This document shows, piece by piece, positions 53,432 to 63,282 of a DNA stretch of 64,000 nt. The position numbers and the translations under genes are program-made. The first letter of the stretch is position 1; every line of letters begins with the position of its first letter. The notes under the pieces were generated by a model. It was given only the letters and a program-made list of their open reading frames with translations, was not told the origin of the DNA and made no database searches. This DNA is from Arthrobacter sp. MMS18-M83 (GTDB taxonomy: Bacteria; Actinomycetota; Actinomycetes; Actinomycetales; Micrococcaceae). The stretch lies in contig NZ_CP113343.1 of NCBI RefSeq assembly GCF_026683955.1, positions 1,674,001 through 1,738,000 on the forward strand, written 5' to 3'.

Positions 53432-54241
53432 TCAACCTTTCCGGGAAGATTCTTCCCACTCGCGGTAAAGCTCCGGGCGGCGTTCGCGCAGGTACGGCAC
53501 CTGTTCCCGGGCAGCCTTGACGCTTTCCGTGGAGATCTCAGCGAACAGCAGTGCGGCCCCGTCACCGGCGGCAGCCAGCAGCGAGCCGTCAGGACCGGCG
53601 ACCACGCTTCCGCCGAGGAAGTCGCAGCCATCCTCGTGCCCGCTGTGGTTGGCGTAGGCAACGTTCAGCTGGCTTTCCAGGGCGCGCGCACGGATCAGTA
53701 CCTGGGGTACGGCCTCGAAGCCTGCGGACAGGGCGGTGGGAACCAGCAGAAGTTCGGCGCCCCGTGTTGCCGCCGCGCGGACGGCCTCCGGAAATTCGAC
53801 GTCGTAGCAGATCAGCAGCGACGTTTTGATGCCGTTGAAGTCGACGACGGCGGGAGCCGCTTGGGCGGCAGAGAACGCCTTGCGCTCCTCCTCGCCGAAG
53901 AGGTGCACCTTGTTGTAGTCCAAGAGCACGGTTCCGCGCGCGTCCAGGAGCGTGGCGGAGACATGCCAGCCGCCGTCGGCGGCCGGGGCGGGGAGACTGT
54001 AGACCAGTCCGATTGCGTGTGTGCGGGCGATATCCGCAAGGCGCGCCCGGATACCGGGCAGAGTCTCCGGGTCAAATTCGCTGTGGAGCCGCAGCGGCGC
54101 ATAGCCCACGGGAAAGAGCTCCGGGGTCAGCAGAAGGGCGGACCCGGCTGCGGCAGCGCGTTGTGCCGCCGCGTCGATTGCCTCCAGATTGGCGTCGATG
54201 TCCAGGACAACAGCGTTGGCCTGCAAGACAGACAGCAGCAT
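53432..54241 (-). CDS. Carbon-nitrogen hydrolase (nitrilase superfamily)
   Basis: A 269-residue hydrolase with the full Glu-Lys-Cys triad: Glu in LLTPELFPVGY, Lys in LLDYNKVHLFGEEE and Cys in SLLICYDVEFPEAVRAAA. The N-terminal LLSVLQANAVVLDIDANLEAIDAAAQRA is the first strand and helix of the fold. ATG 54241 is preceded by GAGGTGG a few bases upstream; a 54-codon longer in-frame reading has no homology. It hydrolyses a C-N bond in an amide or nitrile; the substrate is not evident. It is convergent with the protease gene. Confidence 0.92.
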   Translation of the reverse strand: MLLSVLQANAVVLDIDANLEAIDAAAQRAAAAGSALLLTPELFPVGYAPLRLHSEFDPETLPGIRARLADIARTHAIGLVYSLPAPAADGGWHVSATLLDARGTVLLDYNKVHLFGEEERKAFSAAQAAPAVVDFNGIKTSLLICYDVEFPEAVRAAATRGAELLLVPTALSAGFEAVPQVLIRARALESQLNVAYANHSGHEDGCDFLGGSVVAGPDGSLLAAAGDGAALLFAEISTESVKAAREQVPYLRERRPELYREWEESSRKG

Positions 54242-54482
54242 CTTTACCACCTCAATAGCACCTTGCATCCCCCGGCAAGCATTCTTGGGAGACGTACCCG
54301 GGATACCTTCGTAATTCCAGCGTAGCCAGCAGCAGACGGCCCACGAAGGACAAATGGACCTGCGGAGGGCCGCGCGGGGATGGTTCGTACAAATCGGGCG
54401 CATAGTTCATGATGCCGACGCAACTTTGGACCGTTGCGTTAACTTCTTGACTGCAACTGTGATTTGGGGCACGCTTCATGTC

Positions 54483-55667
54483 ATGCCTGCAACATCGCGC
54501 TCGACGAAGAGCCACCGCAAAAACCCCGGCTCACAATCAGCGCTGCGCCACCTGAATCAACAGCGGCTCATCGAATGCCTGCTGAGCGGTCCATCCACCC
54601 AGGCCGAGCTCGCCAGGCAAACCGGCCTTTCCACGGCCACAGTGTCCAACATCGTCAAGATCATGCAGGACGCCGGGCTTGTCTCCACTGAACCGATCAC
54701 CAGTTCCGGACGCCGGGCCCTGAACGTCAGGCTCAATAGCAACGGCGCCGTGGCTGTCGGAATCGACTTTGGCCGGCGCCACCTGCGGGTCGTCCTGGCG
54801 TCCCTGGGCTATCACATCATCGTCGAGGAAACCGTCACCCTCCCCCTTGGACACCACGCCGAACAGGGCATCAGCGCCGCCGTCGCGCTCCTTGACAAAC
54901 TGCTATTGGAAAGCGGGGTAGACCGGAGCGCGGTGGTGGGCGCCGGCGCCGGCATCGCGGGCCCCATCGACCGCCGTTCCGGCACGGTAGCGCAGGGTGC
55001 CATCTTGCCCGAATGGGTGGGAATCCAGATTCTCGAACGGCTCGAGGAAGCCCTGAAAATGCCCGTGTACGTTGACAACGACGCCAATCTGGGGGCCCTG
55101 TCTGAAGTCACGTGGGGGCCGCACAGCGGGATCAGCAACCTCATGTTCCTCAAGATCGGTTCCGGCATCGGCGCGGGCCTCATCATCAATGGCGCGCCCT
55201 ACTACGGGGCGGTCGGAATCACGGGAGAGATCGGCCATGCGACCATCCACGAATACGGCGCCATCTGCCGCTGCGGCAACCGGGGCTGCCTGGAAACCAT
55301 GGCCTCCACCACCACCATGATCGAGCTGCTCGGCAAGGGTTCGGGGCTACACCTCGAGCCTGAGGACATTGTCCGAAACGCCCTGGCGAGGGACCCCGCA
55401 ACCCTCCGGGTGGTGGACGACGCAGGCCTCGCCGTGGGGCGCGCCCTGGGCAATGTGGCCAATCTCATAAACCCCGAAGTCATCGTGGTGGGCGGCCCGC
55501 TGGCCGGCCTGGGTGACATCCTCCTTGACCCGATCCGGCGCGGCCTCGTCCGCCACGCGGTGCCTGTGATCGGCGAAACAACGCACTTGGCAATGTCGTC
55601 GCTCGGCGCCCGGGCGGAGGCCCTAGGGGCGGCCGCTTTGGTGTTCCAGCACGCCGGCATCAAGTAG
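54483..55667 (+). CDS. ROK-family transcriptional regulator
   Basis: A 394-residue repressor-type ROK protein (NagC/XylR group). The N-terminal winged helix is HLNQQRLIECLLSGPSTQAELARQTGLSTATVSNIVKIMQDAGLV (near 22-66). The sugar-kinase-like body has VDNDANLGALSEVTWG, and GGPLAGLG occurs near the end. The ROK zinc motif is ICRCGNRGCLETMAS. ATG 54483 begins the protein; 43 upstream in-frame codons were rejected. It sits just before the sugar importer genes and probably represses them until a sugar binds. Confidence 0.9.
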   Translation: MPATSRSTKSHRKNPGSQSALRHLNQQRLIECLLSGPSTQAELARQTGLSTATVSNIVKIMQDAGLVSTEPITSSGRRALNVRLNSNGAVAVGIDFGRRHLRVVLASLGYHIIVEETVTLPLGHHAEQGISAAVALLDKLLLESGVDRSAVVGAGAGIAGPIDRRSGTVAQGAILPEWVGIQILERLEEALKMPVYVDNDANLGALSEVTWGPHSGISNLMFLKIGSGIGAGLIINGAPYYGAVGITGEIGHATIHEYGAICRCGNRGCLETMASTTTMIELLGKGSGLHLEPEDIVRNALARDPATLRVVDDAGLAVGRALGNVANLINPEVIVVGGPLAGLGDILLDPIRRGLVRHAVPVIGETTHLAMSSLGARAEALGAAALVFQHAGIK

Positions 55668-55716
55668 TCCTGAACATTTCGTTACCACGCTGTTACCGCC
55701 GTCTTGCGTTAAAGTC

Positions 55717-55746
55717 TTGACGACAAGCGGTGTGATCCAGTTTACT
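55717..55746 (+). promoter_or_regulatory. Candidate promoter of the sugar ABC operon
   Basis: TTGACG (55717-55722) and TTTACT (55741-55746) are spaced by 18 bases, upstream of the ATPase ATG at 55812, in an A/T-rich stretch. A second possible -10, TAGGCT, lies at 55758-55763. Confidence 0.4.
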
Positions 55747-55811
55747 TTCACATCAGATAGGCTCGCCATCCGCGGGCCGACAACGACGTCAAACATTGGA
55801 GGCGCAAGGGT

Positions 55812-57368
55812 ATGTCGACCCCCATAACGCACCAGGACCCGATCCTTCTCGAGATGCGGTCCATCACCAAGGAATTCCCCGGCGTGAAGGCGCTCTCGGA
55901 CGTTAGCCTCCGGGTCAAAGTGGGCGAGATCCACGCTATCTGCGGCGAAAACGGTGCAGGCAAGTCCACGTTGATGAAGGTGCTTTCAGGGGTCTACCCC
56001 TTCGGCAGCTACGACGGCGACATCGTGTACCAGGCGGAAGTCCAGCAGTTCAGGGACATCCGTGCGAGCGAGCAGGCCGGAATCGTGATCATCCACCAGG
56101 AACTCGCGCTCATCCCGGAACTGTCCATCACGGAGAACATCTTCCTCGGCAACGAACCCGTCCGCCGCGGAATCATCAACTGGGCCGAGGCCCGCAAACG
56201 GTCAGTTGAGCTCCTCGCCAGGGTTGGCTTGCGAGAGGACCCGGATACCCCCATCAAGGAAATCGGCGTCGGCAAGCAGCAGCTTGTGGAAATCGCGAAG
56301 GCCCTGAACAAGTCCGTCAAGCTGCTCATCTTGGACGAGCCCACAGCCGCACTCAACGAATCCGATTCCCAGCACCTCCTGGACCTCATCCTCGGCCTCA
56401 AAGGCCGGGGCATCACGTCCATCATGATTTCCCACAAGCTCAACGAGATCGAACAGATCGCCGACGAGATCACCATCATCCGCGACGGCAAGTCCATCGA
56501 GACGCTCAACGTGAAGGAAGACGGCGTCGACGAGGACCGGATCATCAAGGGCATGGTCGGCCGGACGCTCGAGTCCCGCTTCCCGGACCACACGCCGAAG
56601 ATCGGTGAGGTGTTCTTCGAAGTCAAGGACTGGAACGTCGGGCACCCCCAGATCCAAGACCGCTTGGTCTGTAAAAACTCCAACTTCCATGTGCGCCGCG
56701 GCGAAATCGTGGGATTCGCAGGCCTCATGGGCGCTGGACGCACCGAGCTTGCCCGCTCCGTCTTCGGCCACTCCTATGGCCGGTTCATCTCGGGTCAGGT
56801 GTACAAGGACGGCAAGCCGATCACCATGCGCAGCGTCCGCCAAGCGATCGACGCCGGTCTTGGCTACGTCACAGAGGACCGCAAGAGCCTGGGGCTAAAC
56901 CTCCTGGACGACATCAAGACCACCACGGTGTCTGCCAACTTGAAGAAGGTCAGCCGGGGAATCGTGGTGGACACCAACAAGGAATTCATGGTGGCGGAGC
57001 AATACCGGAAGTCGCTTCGGACCAAGACCCCGTCAGTGGAGGAAGGCGTATCGAAGCTCTCCGGCGGCAACCAGCAAAAGGTTGTGCTCGCCAAATGGAT
57101 GTTCACCGATCCAGACCTTCTCATCCTGGATGAACCCACCCGCGGAATCGACGTCGGGGCCAAGTATGAGATCTACGGAATCATCCAGCAGCTGGCCAAC
57201 CAGGGAAAGGGCGTGATCGTGATTTCCTCCGAACTCCCCGAGTTGCTGGGCCTCTCGGACCGCATTTACACCATCTTCGAAGGCTCCATCACTGGCGTAC
57301 TGAACAAGGACGAAGCCAGCCAGGAGAGCCTCATGAAGCTCATGACATCCAGCCGCAAAGCTGCCTGA
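55812..57368 (+). CDS. Monosaccharide ABC importer, tandem ATP-binding protein
   Basis: A 518-residue protein with two cassettes (XylG/MmsA layout). Cassette 1: Walker [19 protein letters not shown] (near 37-54), modified signature [15 protein letters not shown] and Walker [16 protein letters not shown]. Cassette 2: degenerate Walker [19 protein letters not shown], signature [15 protein letters not shown] and [27 protein letters not shown] precedes the ATG. It is followed by a permease and a binding protein, the complete set for a five-carbon or six-carbon sugar. Confidence 0.94.
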   Translation: MSTPITHQDPILLEMRSITKEFPGVKALSDVSLRVKVGEIHAICGENGAGKSTLMKVLSGVYPFGSYDGDIVYQAEVQQFRDIRASEQAGIVIIHQELALIPELSITENIFLGNEPVRRGIINWAEARKRSVELLARVGLREDPDTPIKEIGVGKQQLVEIAKALNKSVKLLILDEPTAALNESDSQHLLDLILGLKGRGITSIMISHKLNEIEQIADEITIIRDGKSIETLNVKEDGVDEDRIIKGMVGRTLESRFPDHTPKIGEVFFEVKDWNVGHPQIQDRLVCKNSNFHVRRGEIVGFAGLMGAGRTELARSVFGHSYGRFISGQVYKDGKPITMRSVRQAIDAGLGYVTEDRKSLGLNLLDDIKTTTVSANLKKVSRGIVVDTNKEFMVAEQYRKSLRTKTPSVEEGVSKLSGGNQQKVVLAKWMFTDPDLLILDEPTRGIDVGAKYEIYGIIQQLANQGKGVIVISSELPELLGLSDRIYTIFEGSITGVLNKDEASQESLMKLMTSSRKAA

Positions 57369-57407
57369 CCCCGGTCAAGAACCACACGGACACAAGGACC
57401 CAAAACA

Positions 57408-58676
57408 ATGAACGCGCTCAAGAAGCTATTCGGTGGCAACACCCGCCAATTCGGCATGATATTCGCCCTGGTTGCACTCGTCATCTTCTTCCAGATCTTC
57501 ACCTCGGGCCGCACGCTGACCCCGGGCAACGTCATCAACCTCTTCAATGGCAACTCCTACATCCTGATCCTGGCCATCGGCATGGTCCTGGTGATCATCG
57601 CCGGCCACATCGACCTTTCCGTAGGTTCGGTTGCGGCTTTCGTCGGCATCTCGGTGGCACTGGCCATCAGGGACTGGCACCTACCGTGGTACGCGGCCGT
57701 GCTGTTCGGACTCCTGCTCGGTGCCCTGATCGGCGCCTGGCAAGGATTCTGGACGGCTTACGTCGGCATTCCGGCATTCATCGTGACCCTAGCGGGCATG
57801 CTGCTGTTCCGCGGCTTCAACCAGTTCGTCGGCAAGTCCAACACCGTTCCGGTCCCCGAAGACTTCCAGTTCTTGGGTTCCGGTTATCTGCCCGAAGTGG
57901 GGCCCAAAACAGGGTTCAACAACCTGACGGTCCTCTTGGGACTCATTGCTGTTGCCTTCGTGATCATCAGTGAAATTCGTTCCCGCCGCACCGCCCAGGC
58001 ATTGGGGGCGGAGGTTCCTGAAGGCTGGGTGATGATCACCAAGCTCGTGCTCGTCAACGCAGCCATCCTCTACGCCACCTACCTGTTCGCCACTGGCCGC
58101 ACCGGCACGTCGTTCCCCATCCCCGGCCTCATCCTGGCCGTCCTGGTCCTGATCTATGGCTTCATTTCCGCCAAGACGGTCATTGGCCGCCACATCTACG
58201 CAGTCGGCGGCAACCGCCACGCGGCCGAGCTCTCCGGGGTTCAGTCCAAGAAGGTCAATTTCATGGTCATGATGAACATGTCCATCCTTGCCGGACTCGC
58301 CGGCATGATCTTCGTCGGCCGCTCCACCGCTTCAGGTCCGTTCGACGGCGTCGGTTGGGAACTGGACGCCATCGCCGCCGTCTTCATCGGTGGCGCAGCA
58401 GTCACCGGTGGCGTGGGCACCGTGATCGGCTCCATCGTCGGTGGCCTGGTCATGGCTGTCCTCAACAACGGCCTCCAACTCCTCGGCGTCGGCGCAGACC
58501 TCACCCAGATCATCAAGGGGCTCGTGCTGCTCGCCGCAGTCGCCTTCGACGTCTACAACAAGACCCAGGGCAAGAAATCGATCATCGGAATGATGATGAA
58601 GAACTTCGGCCGGAGCAGCGAAAACGCTCCGGACGAGACGACCTCCACCAAGGAAGTCATCGCCAAGGAAGCCTAA
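57408..58676 (+). CDS. Monosaccharide ABC importer permease
   Basis: A 422-residue permease of the BPD_transp_2 family with about ten helices. Typical signatures are NGNSYILILAIGMVLVIIAGHIDLSVGSVAAF, AYVGIPAFIVTLAGMLLFRGFNQF and IGRHIYAVGGNRHAAELSGVQSKKVNFMVMMNMSILAGLAGMI. The long loop with EVPEGWVMITKL in the middle resembles the extended MmsB/GguB/XylH proteins. It lies 39 bases after the ATPase. Confidence 0.94.
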   Translation: MNALKKLFGGNTRQFGMIFALVALVIFFQIFTSGRTLTPGNVINLFNGNSYILILAIGMVLVIIAGHIDLSVGSVAAFVGISVALAIRDWHLPWYAAVLFGLLLGALIGAWQGFWTAYVGIPAFIVTLAGMLLFRGFNQFVGKSNTVPVPEDFQFLGSGYLPEVGPKTGFNNLTVLLGLIAVAFVIISEIRSRRTAQALGAEVPEGWVMITKLVLVNAAILYATYLFATGRTGTSFPIPGLILAVLVLIYGFISAKTVIGRHIYAVGGNRHAAELSGVQSKKVNFMVMMNMSILAGLAGMIFVGRSTASGPFDGVGWELDAIAAVFIGGAAVTGGVGTVIGSIVGGLVMAVLNNGLQLLGVGADLTQIIKGLVLLAAVAFDVYNKTQGKKSIIGMMMKNFGRSSENAPDETTSTKEVIAKEA

Positions 58677-58728
58677 ACAGCTTCAAGACGACTTGTTCCA
58701 TCCACAACAAAGAAAGTGAACCCAAGTT

Positions 58729-59829
58729 ATGCGAATGTTTGGTAAAGCAGGAAAGGCAGCAGCAGTTGCTGCGATCGCGGCACTGGCGCTGACGGCCTGC
58801 GGCCGTACGGACAGCGGCACCTCCGGTGGTTCATCAAGCGGCGGCGAGGCATTCCCGAAGGGTTCCTCGATCGGCGTCGCGCTCCCCCAGAAGACCAGCG
58901 AGAACTGGGTCCTGGCGGAGAAGCTGTTCAACGACGGGCTCACGAGCGCAGGCTTCAAGCCGGATGTGCAGTTCGCCAACGGCGGCGTTTCGGAGCAGCA
59001 GAACCAGATCAGCGCCATGGTCACCAAGGGCGACAAGGTCATCATCGTCGGTGCTATCGACGGCGCACAGCTTGGTACACAGCTCAAGCAGGCCAAGGAC
59101 GCCGGCGCCACGATCATTGCCTACGACCGCCTTCTGCTGAACACCGCCAACGTGGACTACTACGTGGCCTACGACAACTTCAAGGTCGGCGTGCTGCAGG
59201 GTCAGGCCCTGCTGGACGGGCTGAAGGGCAAGAAGGCGAGCGGCCCCTACAACATTGAACTGTTTGCAGGCTCCCCTGATGACGCCAACGCGAAGGTCTT
59301 CTTCGACGGCGCGATGAGCATCCTGAAGCCAAAGATCGACGACGGGACCCTCAAGGTGGTGTCCGGACAGAAGTCGTTCGAACAGGCCGTGACCCAGGGC
59401 TGGAAGGCAGAGAACGCCCAGAAGCGCATGGACACCCTGCTTGCGGGCACGTACACCAGCGCCTCCCTGGACGGTGTGCTGTCCCCGAACGACACCCTGG
59501 CCCGTGCCGTCCTGACCTCGGTCAAGGCAGCAGGCAAGCCGCTTCCCATCGTGACTGGCCAGGACTCGGAAGTTGAGTCGGTCAAGTCCATCCTTGCGGG
59601 TGAGCAGTACTCCACCATCAACAAGGACACCCGCAAGCTCGTTGAGCACGCCATCACCATGGCCAAGGACCTGCAGGCAGGCAAGCAGCTGGAAATCAAC
59701 GACACCAAGTCCTACAACAACGGCGTCAAGACCGTCCCGGCATACCTGCTGCCCCCGGTTATCGTGACCAAGGACAACGTGAAGACGGCCTACGTGGACG
59801 ATCCGGTACTCGGCCCGCTCACCAAGTAG
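58729..59829 (+). CDS. Sugar-binding lipoprotein (ChvE/MmsE-like)
   Basis: A 366-residue extracellular binding protein. Basic N-terminus, hydrophobic segment and lipobox LALTACG give a lipid anchor at Cys24; a Gly/Ser linker follows. The periplasmic-binding fold of the Peripla_BP_4 type starts SIGVALPQKTSENWVLAEKLFNDGLTSAG, and the ligand site includes IIAYDRLLLNTANVDYYVAYDN, characteristic of ChvE-like multiple-monosaccharide binders. A strong terminator follows. The ligand (xylose, arabinose, glucose or similar) is not fixed by the sequence. Confidence 0.93.
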   Translation: MRMFGKAGKAAAVAAIAALALTACGRTDSGTSGGSSSGGEAFPKGSSIGVALPQKTSENWVLAEKLFNDGLTSAGFKPDVQFANGGVSEQQNQISAMVTKGDKVIIVGAIDGAQLGTQLKQAKDAGATIIAYDRLLLNTANVDYYVAYDNFKVGVLQGQALLDGLKGKKASGPYNIELFAGSPDDANAKVFFDGAMSILKPKIDDGTLKVVSGQKSFEQAVTQGWKAENAQKRMDTLLAGTYTSASLDGVLSPNDTLARAVLTSVKAAGKPLPIVTGQDSEVESVKSILAGEQYSTINKDTRKLVEHAITMAKDLQAGKQLEINDTKSYNNGVKTVPAYLLPPVIVTKDNVKTAYVDDPVLGPLTK

Positions 59830-59854
59830 TACTAGCGTTTCAAGCACCACAACG

Positions 59855-59894
59855 ACGGCGGCCATCCCCACTGAGGGGGTGGCCGCCGTTGTTT
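59855..59894. terminator. Terminator shared by the sugar operon and phnE
   Basis: ACGGCGGCCA (59855-59864) pairs with TGGCCGCCGT (59880-59889), extended inward by CCCC/GGGG, and is followed by TGTTT on the plus strand. It lies between the two convergent stops. Confidence 0.8.
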
Positions 59895-61540
59895 CAGTCG
59901 GCCAGGGCCTTCCGGATCCACATCGCGAGGGCCTCGACCAGCAAGACCATGGCGATTACGAGGAGAGCCATGGTGAAGACCACGTTGTAGCGACTGAGCT
60001 GCGCGGCCTCGAACATCACTTGGCCCAGGCCGCCCGCACCAACTACGGCCAGCACCGTGGCGGCGCGGATGTTCCCGTCCAAGGCATAGAAAATGTGACC
60101 AGCGAATGCAGGTGCAGCTTGTGGGAACGTCGCCGAGGCATAGGTCTGCGGTCGGGAAGCACCTGCGGCCCGCAGCGAGCGCTCGGGCCCGGGGTCGACT
60201 TCTTCGATCGAGTCCGCCAGGAGCTTGCCCAACAGGCCCACTGTGCCGATGCCCAAGGCGAGCGCCGCAGCAGCCCCGCCGAGGCCCGTAACAAGGATCA
60301 GCACAATGGCCAGAATGAGCTCCGGAATGCCGCGGACCACGAGCAGCACGAGCCTTGCCCCGCGCCGGATACCCTGGCTCGGGGCCACATTGCGCGCCGC
60401 GTAGGACCCGATCAGGACGGAGAGAAAGACGCCGATGAACGTCCCGGCGAGCGCGATCGCAAGCGTTTGCCCGAGCATCCCAAGAATCTGCGGCCAGGTG
60501 TATTCGCCGATGGAGAGGGGGAGGAAGGATGCGAGGCGCTGCGGAAGGACCGTCCAGACGGTGAGGAAGTCGCTCCACGTGGGTGCCGCGACGACGACGG
60601 CGGCGCCAATCACCGCGGCGACTGTCCAGCCGAGCGCGGGGCCGGTCCACCGCCGTCGTTCGCGTGTTGCACCACCGCGCAGGACCATTCGGCGGATGGT
60701 CGAGGAGAGAACCTCCATGGCGACGCACAGCAGGAAGATGATGAGCGCGACGGCCATGGCCCGCTTGTAGTCGAGGCGCTGGATACTGGCGGAGAGCTCA
60801 TACCCAAGACCGGGCATGCCCACGTAGCCGAGGATCGCAGAGGCGCGCAGGTTGATGTCCTGGCGGTGCAACACGGTGGCGACCCACGAAGGTGCAACCT
60901 GGGGCAGGACGCCTGAGACGAACTCCTGGGCCTTCGTTCCACCGGCGGCCCGAATGGCCAGGCGAGGGCCTTCGTCGATCTGTTCGATCGCGTCGGCGAA
61001 GAGCTTGCCGACCATCCCGACGGAGTGCAATCCCAGTGCAAGGATGCCGGGGAGCGAGCCCAGGCTGAACATCGTGGCCAGGATAATAATGAGGATGAGC
61101 TCGGGGAAGGCACGTGCCAGCACGGTGATGCTGCGGCCCAGCCAGCGAAACGCGGGGTGTGGGCTGGTGTTGCGTGCGGCCCAGTATGCGACCGGCACAG
61201 ACAGCACGGCAGAGAGGAGTGTGCCGCAAATGACGATTGCCAGGGTCAGGACGGTCAACCAAAGGAGTTCCTCCGGCCGTGAGAAGTCCAGCGGCACCAT
61301 CCTGGCGAAGAATCGTTCCGCGGCGGGGATCGTCCGCGAAAGGCGGGCTCCGCTGAAGTCCAGGAGCTGGAACGAGCCCAGGCCTGCCAGCACCAGCGCG
61401 GCGAGGATGACTGTCATGGACAGACGGGTCCAGTAGCGGCGCGTCCACGCGTTCCGGCGCGGAGCGGGACCTGGCGACGCCGGACCCATGGGATCCGGTT
61501 CATGGGGTGCCGGCCCCTGCGGGGTGAGGGTCACGGTCAT
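59894..61540 (-). CDS. phnE: Fused PhnE-PhnE phosphonate/phosphite ABC permease
   Basis: A 548-residue permease that contains two complete BPD_transp_1 domains in one chain, where most phn systems have two separate PhnE proteins. The N-half has SITVLARAFPELILIIILATMFSLGSLPGILALGLHSVGMVGKLFADAIEQIDEGP. The C-half repeats the pattern as LVLLVVRGIPELILAIVLILVTGLGGAAAALALGIGTVGLLGKLLADSIEEVDPGP. Each half carries the EAA-type coupling loop. A Pro-rich N-terminus precedes. ATG 61540 overlaps the phnC stop (ATGA). Last gene of phnDCE. Confidence 0.92.
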   Translation of the reverse strand: MTVTLTPQGPAPHEPDPMGPASPGPAPRRNAWTRRYWTRLSMTVILAALVLAGLGSFQLLDFSGARLSRTIPAAERFFARMVPLDFSRPEELLWLTVLTLAIVICGTLLSAVLSVPVAYWAARNTSPHPAFRWLGRSITVLARAFPELILIIILATMFSLGSLPGILALGLHSVGMVGKLFADAIEQIDEGPRLAIRAAGGTKAQEFVSGVLPQVAPSWVATVLHRQDINLRASAILGYVGMPGLGYELSASIQRLDYKRAMAVALIIFLLCVAMEVLSSTIRRMVLRGGATRERRRWTGPALGWTVAAVIGAAVVVAAPTWSDFLTVWTVLPQRLASFLPLSIGEYTWPQILGMLGQTLAIALAGTFIGVFLSVLIGSYAARNVAPSQGIRRGARLVLLVVRGIPELILAIVLILVTGLGGAAAALALGIGTVGLLGKLLADSIEEVDPGPERSLRAAGASRPQTYASATFPQAAPAFAGHIFYALDGNIRAATVLAVVGAGGLGQVMFEAAQLSRYNVVFTMALLVIAMVLLVEALAMWIRKALAD

Positions 61541-62325
61541 CCGGCCACAGCCTCGGCTTCGGCCTCGGCCGGAGCCACCTGATTGTAGATTCGCATGACC
61601 TCGTCCCGTCCCAAGCCGGCGGTCGGGGTGTCGAGGACCACAGCGCCACGGCGCAGGCCAACCACCCGGTCGCCCCAAGAAAGGGCGAGGTCAACCTGGT
61701 GAAGACTGCAGACCACTGTGAGGGCGTTCTCGCGGCCTATTTCTCGGATCAGCTCCATGACCTGTTTGGACGACTCGGGATCCAAAGAGGCAACCGGCTC
61801 GTCCGCAAGGAGGATCTTCGGCTCCTGCATCAACGCCCGGGCCACAGCCACGCGCTGTTGCTGACCGCCCGAGAGGGTATCTGCCCGCTGCTGCTCAAGG
61901 CCAAGGAGGCCAACCCGCTCAAGGTGCCGCGCCGCCGTCGTACGCAGCGCCTTAGGGTAGGACCAGGTGCCGAGCCGCGGTCCGGTGAGGCGCGCCAGCG
62001 CGCCGGTCAGCACGTTTTCGAGGACGGACAGGGAGCCGACCAGTTCGAACTGTTGGAATACGACGGCGACTTGCGAGCGTAGGGCGCGCAGCTCGCGTCC
62101 GCGAAGCTCGGGGACGTCCTTGCCCAGCACGCGGATGCGGCCCTCGGTAGGGAGCTCCAGCTGGTCGATGTGCCGAAGCAGGGTCGACTTGCCGGAACCG
62201 GACAGGCCGAGGAGGACGAGAACTTCGCCCTCCTCGACCGTCAGGCTCACGCCGTCCAGGGCTCTTTTGGCGCCGAAGTCCTTGACGAGGCCGTCGATCT
62301 CAATGACGGCGTGATTGTTTGTCAT
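61537..62325 (-). CDS. phnC: Phosphonate/phosphite ABC importer ATP-binding protein
   Basis: A 262-residue ATPase. Walker A is VLLGLSGSGKSTLLRHI (near 34-50), Q-loop VVFQQFELVGSLSV, signature LSGGQQQRVAVARALMQEP, Walker B ILLADEPVASLDPESSKQVMEL and H-loop TVVCSLHQVDLALSWGDRVVGLRRG. The PhnC-typical VLTGALARLTGPRLGTWSYPK is present. It lies 3 bases after the phnD stop and overlaps phnE. Confidence 0.94.
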   Translation of the reverse strand: MTNNHAVIEIDGLVKDFGAKRALDGVSLTVEEGEVLVLLGLSGSGKSTLLRHIDQLELPTEGRIRVLGKDVPELRGRELRALRSQVAVVFQQFELVGSLSVLENVLTGALARLTGPRLGTWSYPKALRTTAARHLERVGLLGLEQQRADTLSGGQQQRVAVARALMQEPKILLADEPVASLDPESSKQVMELIREIGRENALTVVCSLHQVDLALSWGDRVVGLRRGAVVLDTPTAGLGRDEVMRIYNQVAPAEAEAEAVAG

Positions 62326-62328
62326 GCC

Positions 62329-63282
62329 TTAGATGCCTGCGCAGGTCTTGACGTCCGGAAGCTTCTTGCAAAGGTCGCGGAGGTTGTCGTAGTACTTGTC
62401 GTCCACCGGCTTGTTGCCTTCACCGAAGAACTTGTCGAAGGCAGGTGTGGTGGTGATGCCGGCGGCCTTGATGTCCGCGGTGGTGACAGTGGACATCTTG
62501 TCCTTGAGTACCTTCTTGACGTCATCCGGAAGAGTGTCGGAGATTGCGAACGGCGGCCCGGGGACGAATTCGCGCTTGATGGTCTTCAGGTCCGAGGCTT
62601 TGAACAGGCCGGCTGCCGGTCCGGTGGTGGTGACGGTGATGTCCTGTGCGAAGCCGACCTCGCATTCGGTCCCCTGGGCAACCTTCTGCGCGGAGACGTC
62701 ATGCTTGCCCGCCATGACCGGCGTATAGTCGCCCGTCTTTACCCCGGCCTTGTTGAGCATGTACTGCGGGAACAAGTAGCCCGAGGTGGAGTTCTCGTTC
62801 ACGAAGCAAACCTTCTTGCCCTTGAACCCGGCCACATCGGTGACGGAGGAATTCGCGGGGACGATTGCGTCGGAGTAGTAGCCCGGCTCGTGGGTGCTTG
62901 CGTCGACGCTCGCACCAACCGGAGTGAACTTTGCGCCCTTGGCCTTGGCTTGGAGGTAGGTGAAACCGGAGAAGGAGACGACGTCCACTTGGCCTGCGAT
63001 CGAAGCTTCGATGAGTGCGGCATAGTTCGAGGACTGCTTGACCTCGACCTTCTTGCCGGTGACCTTGCCTACATAGTCCGCGATCGGCTGCCACGTCGAG
63101 GTCGCGGCACTTTCGTCCGGAACCATGCCGATGATGAGGGTGTTTGAGTCCTTGGCAAAGGTGCCGGCGCCCGCTGACGGGACTGAGGCGCCTGCGGAGC
63201 CGCACGCAGTCATGGCGACGGCGGCCACGGACGCCAGCGCTGCAAGCTGGAGGGCGCGGCTGGAAGAACGGAGGAATTTCAC
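62329..63282 (-). CDS. phnD: Phosphate/phosphite/phosphonate-binding lipoprotein
   Basis: A 317-residue PhnD/PtxB-type binding protein. The lipobox is VAMTACGSA, followed by a Gly/Ser/Ala linker. The fold begins TLIIGMVPDESAATSTWQPIADYVGKVTGKKVEVKQSSNYAALIEASIAGQVDVVSFSGFTYLQAKAKG, with the conserved FVNENSTSGYLFPQYML phosphonate-binding loop. GTG 63282 has AAAGG eight bases upstream. No C-P lyase genes lie nearby, so phosphite or a single phosphonate is as likely a substrate as a broad range. Confidence 0.93.
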   Translation of the reverse strand: MKFLRSSSRALQLAALASVAAVAMTACGSAGASVPSAGAGTFAKDSNTLIIGMVPDESAATSTWQPIADYVGKVTGKKVEVKQSSNYAALIEASIAGQVDVVSFSGFTYLQAKAKGAKFTPVGASVDASTHEPGYYSDAIVPANSSVTDVAGFKGKKVCFVNENSTSGYLFPQYMLNKAGVKTGDYTPVMAGKHDVSAQKVAQGTECEVGFAQDITVTTTGPAAGLFKASDLKTIKREFVPGPPFAISDTLPDDVKKVLKDKMSTVTTADIKAAGITTTPAFDKFFGEGNKPVDDKYYDNLRDLCKKLPDVKTCAGI

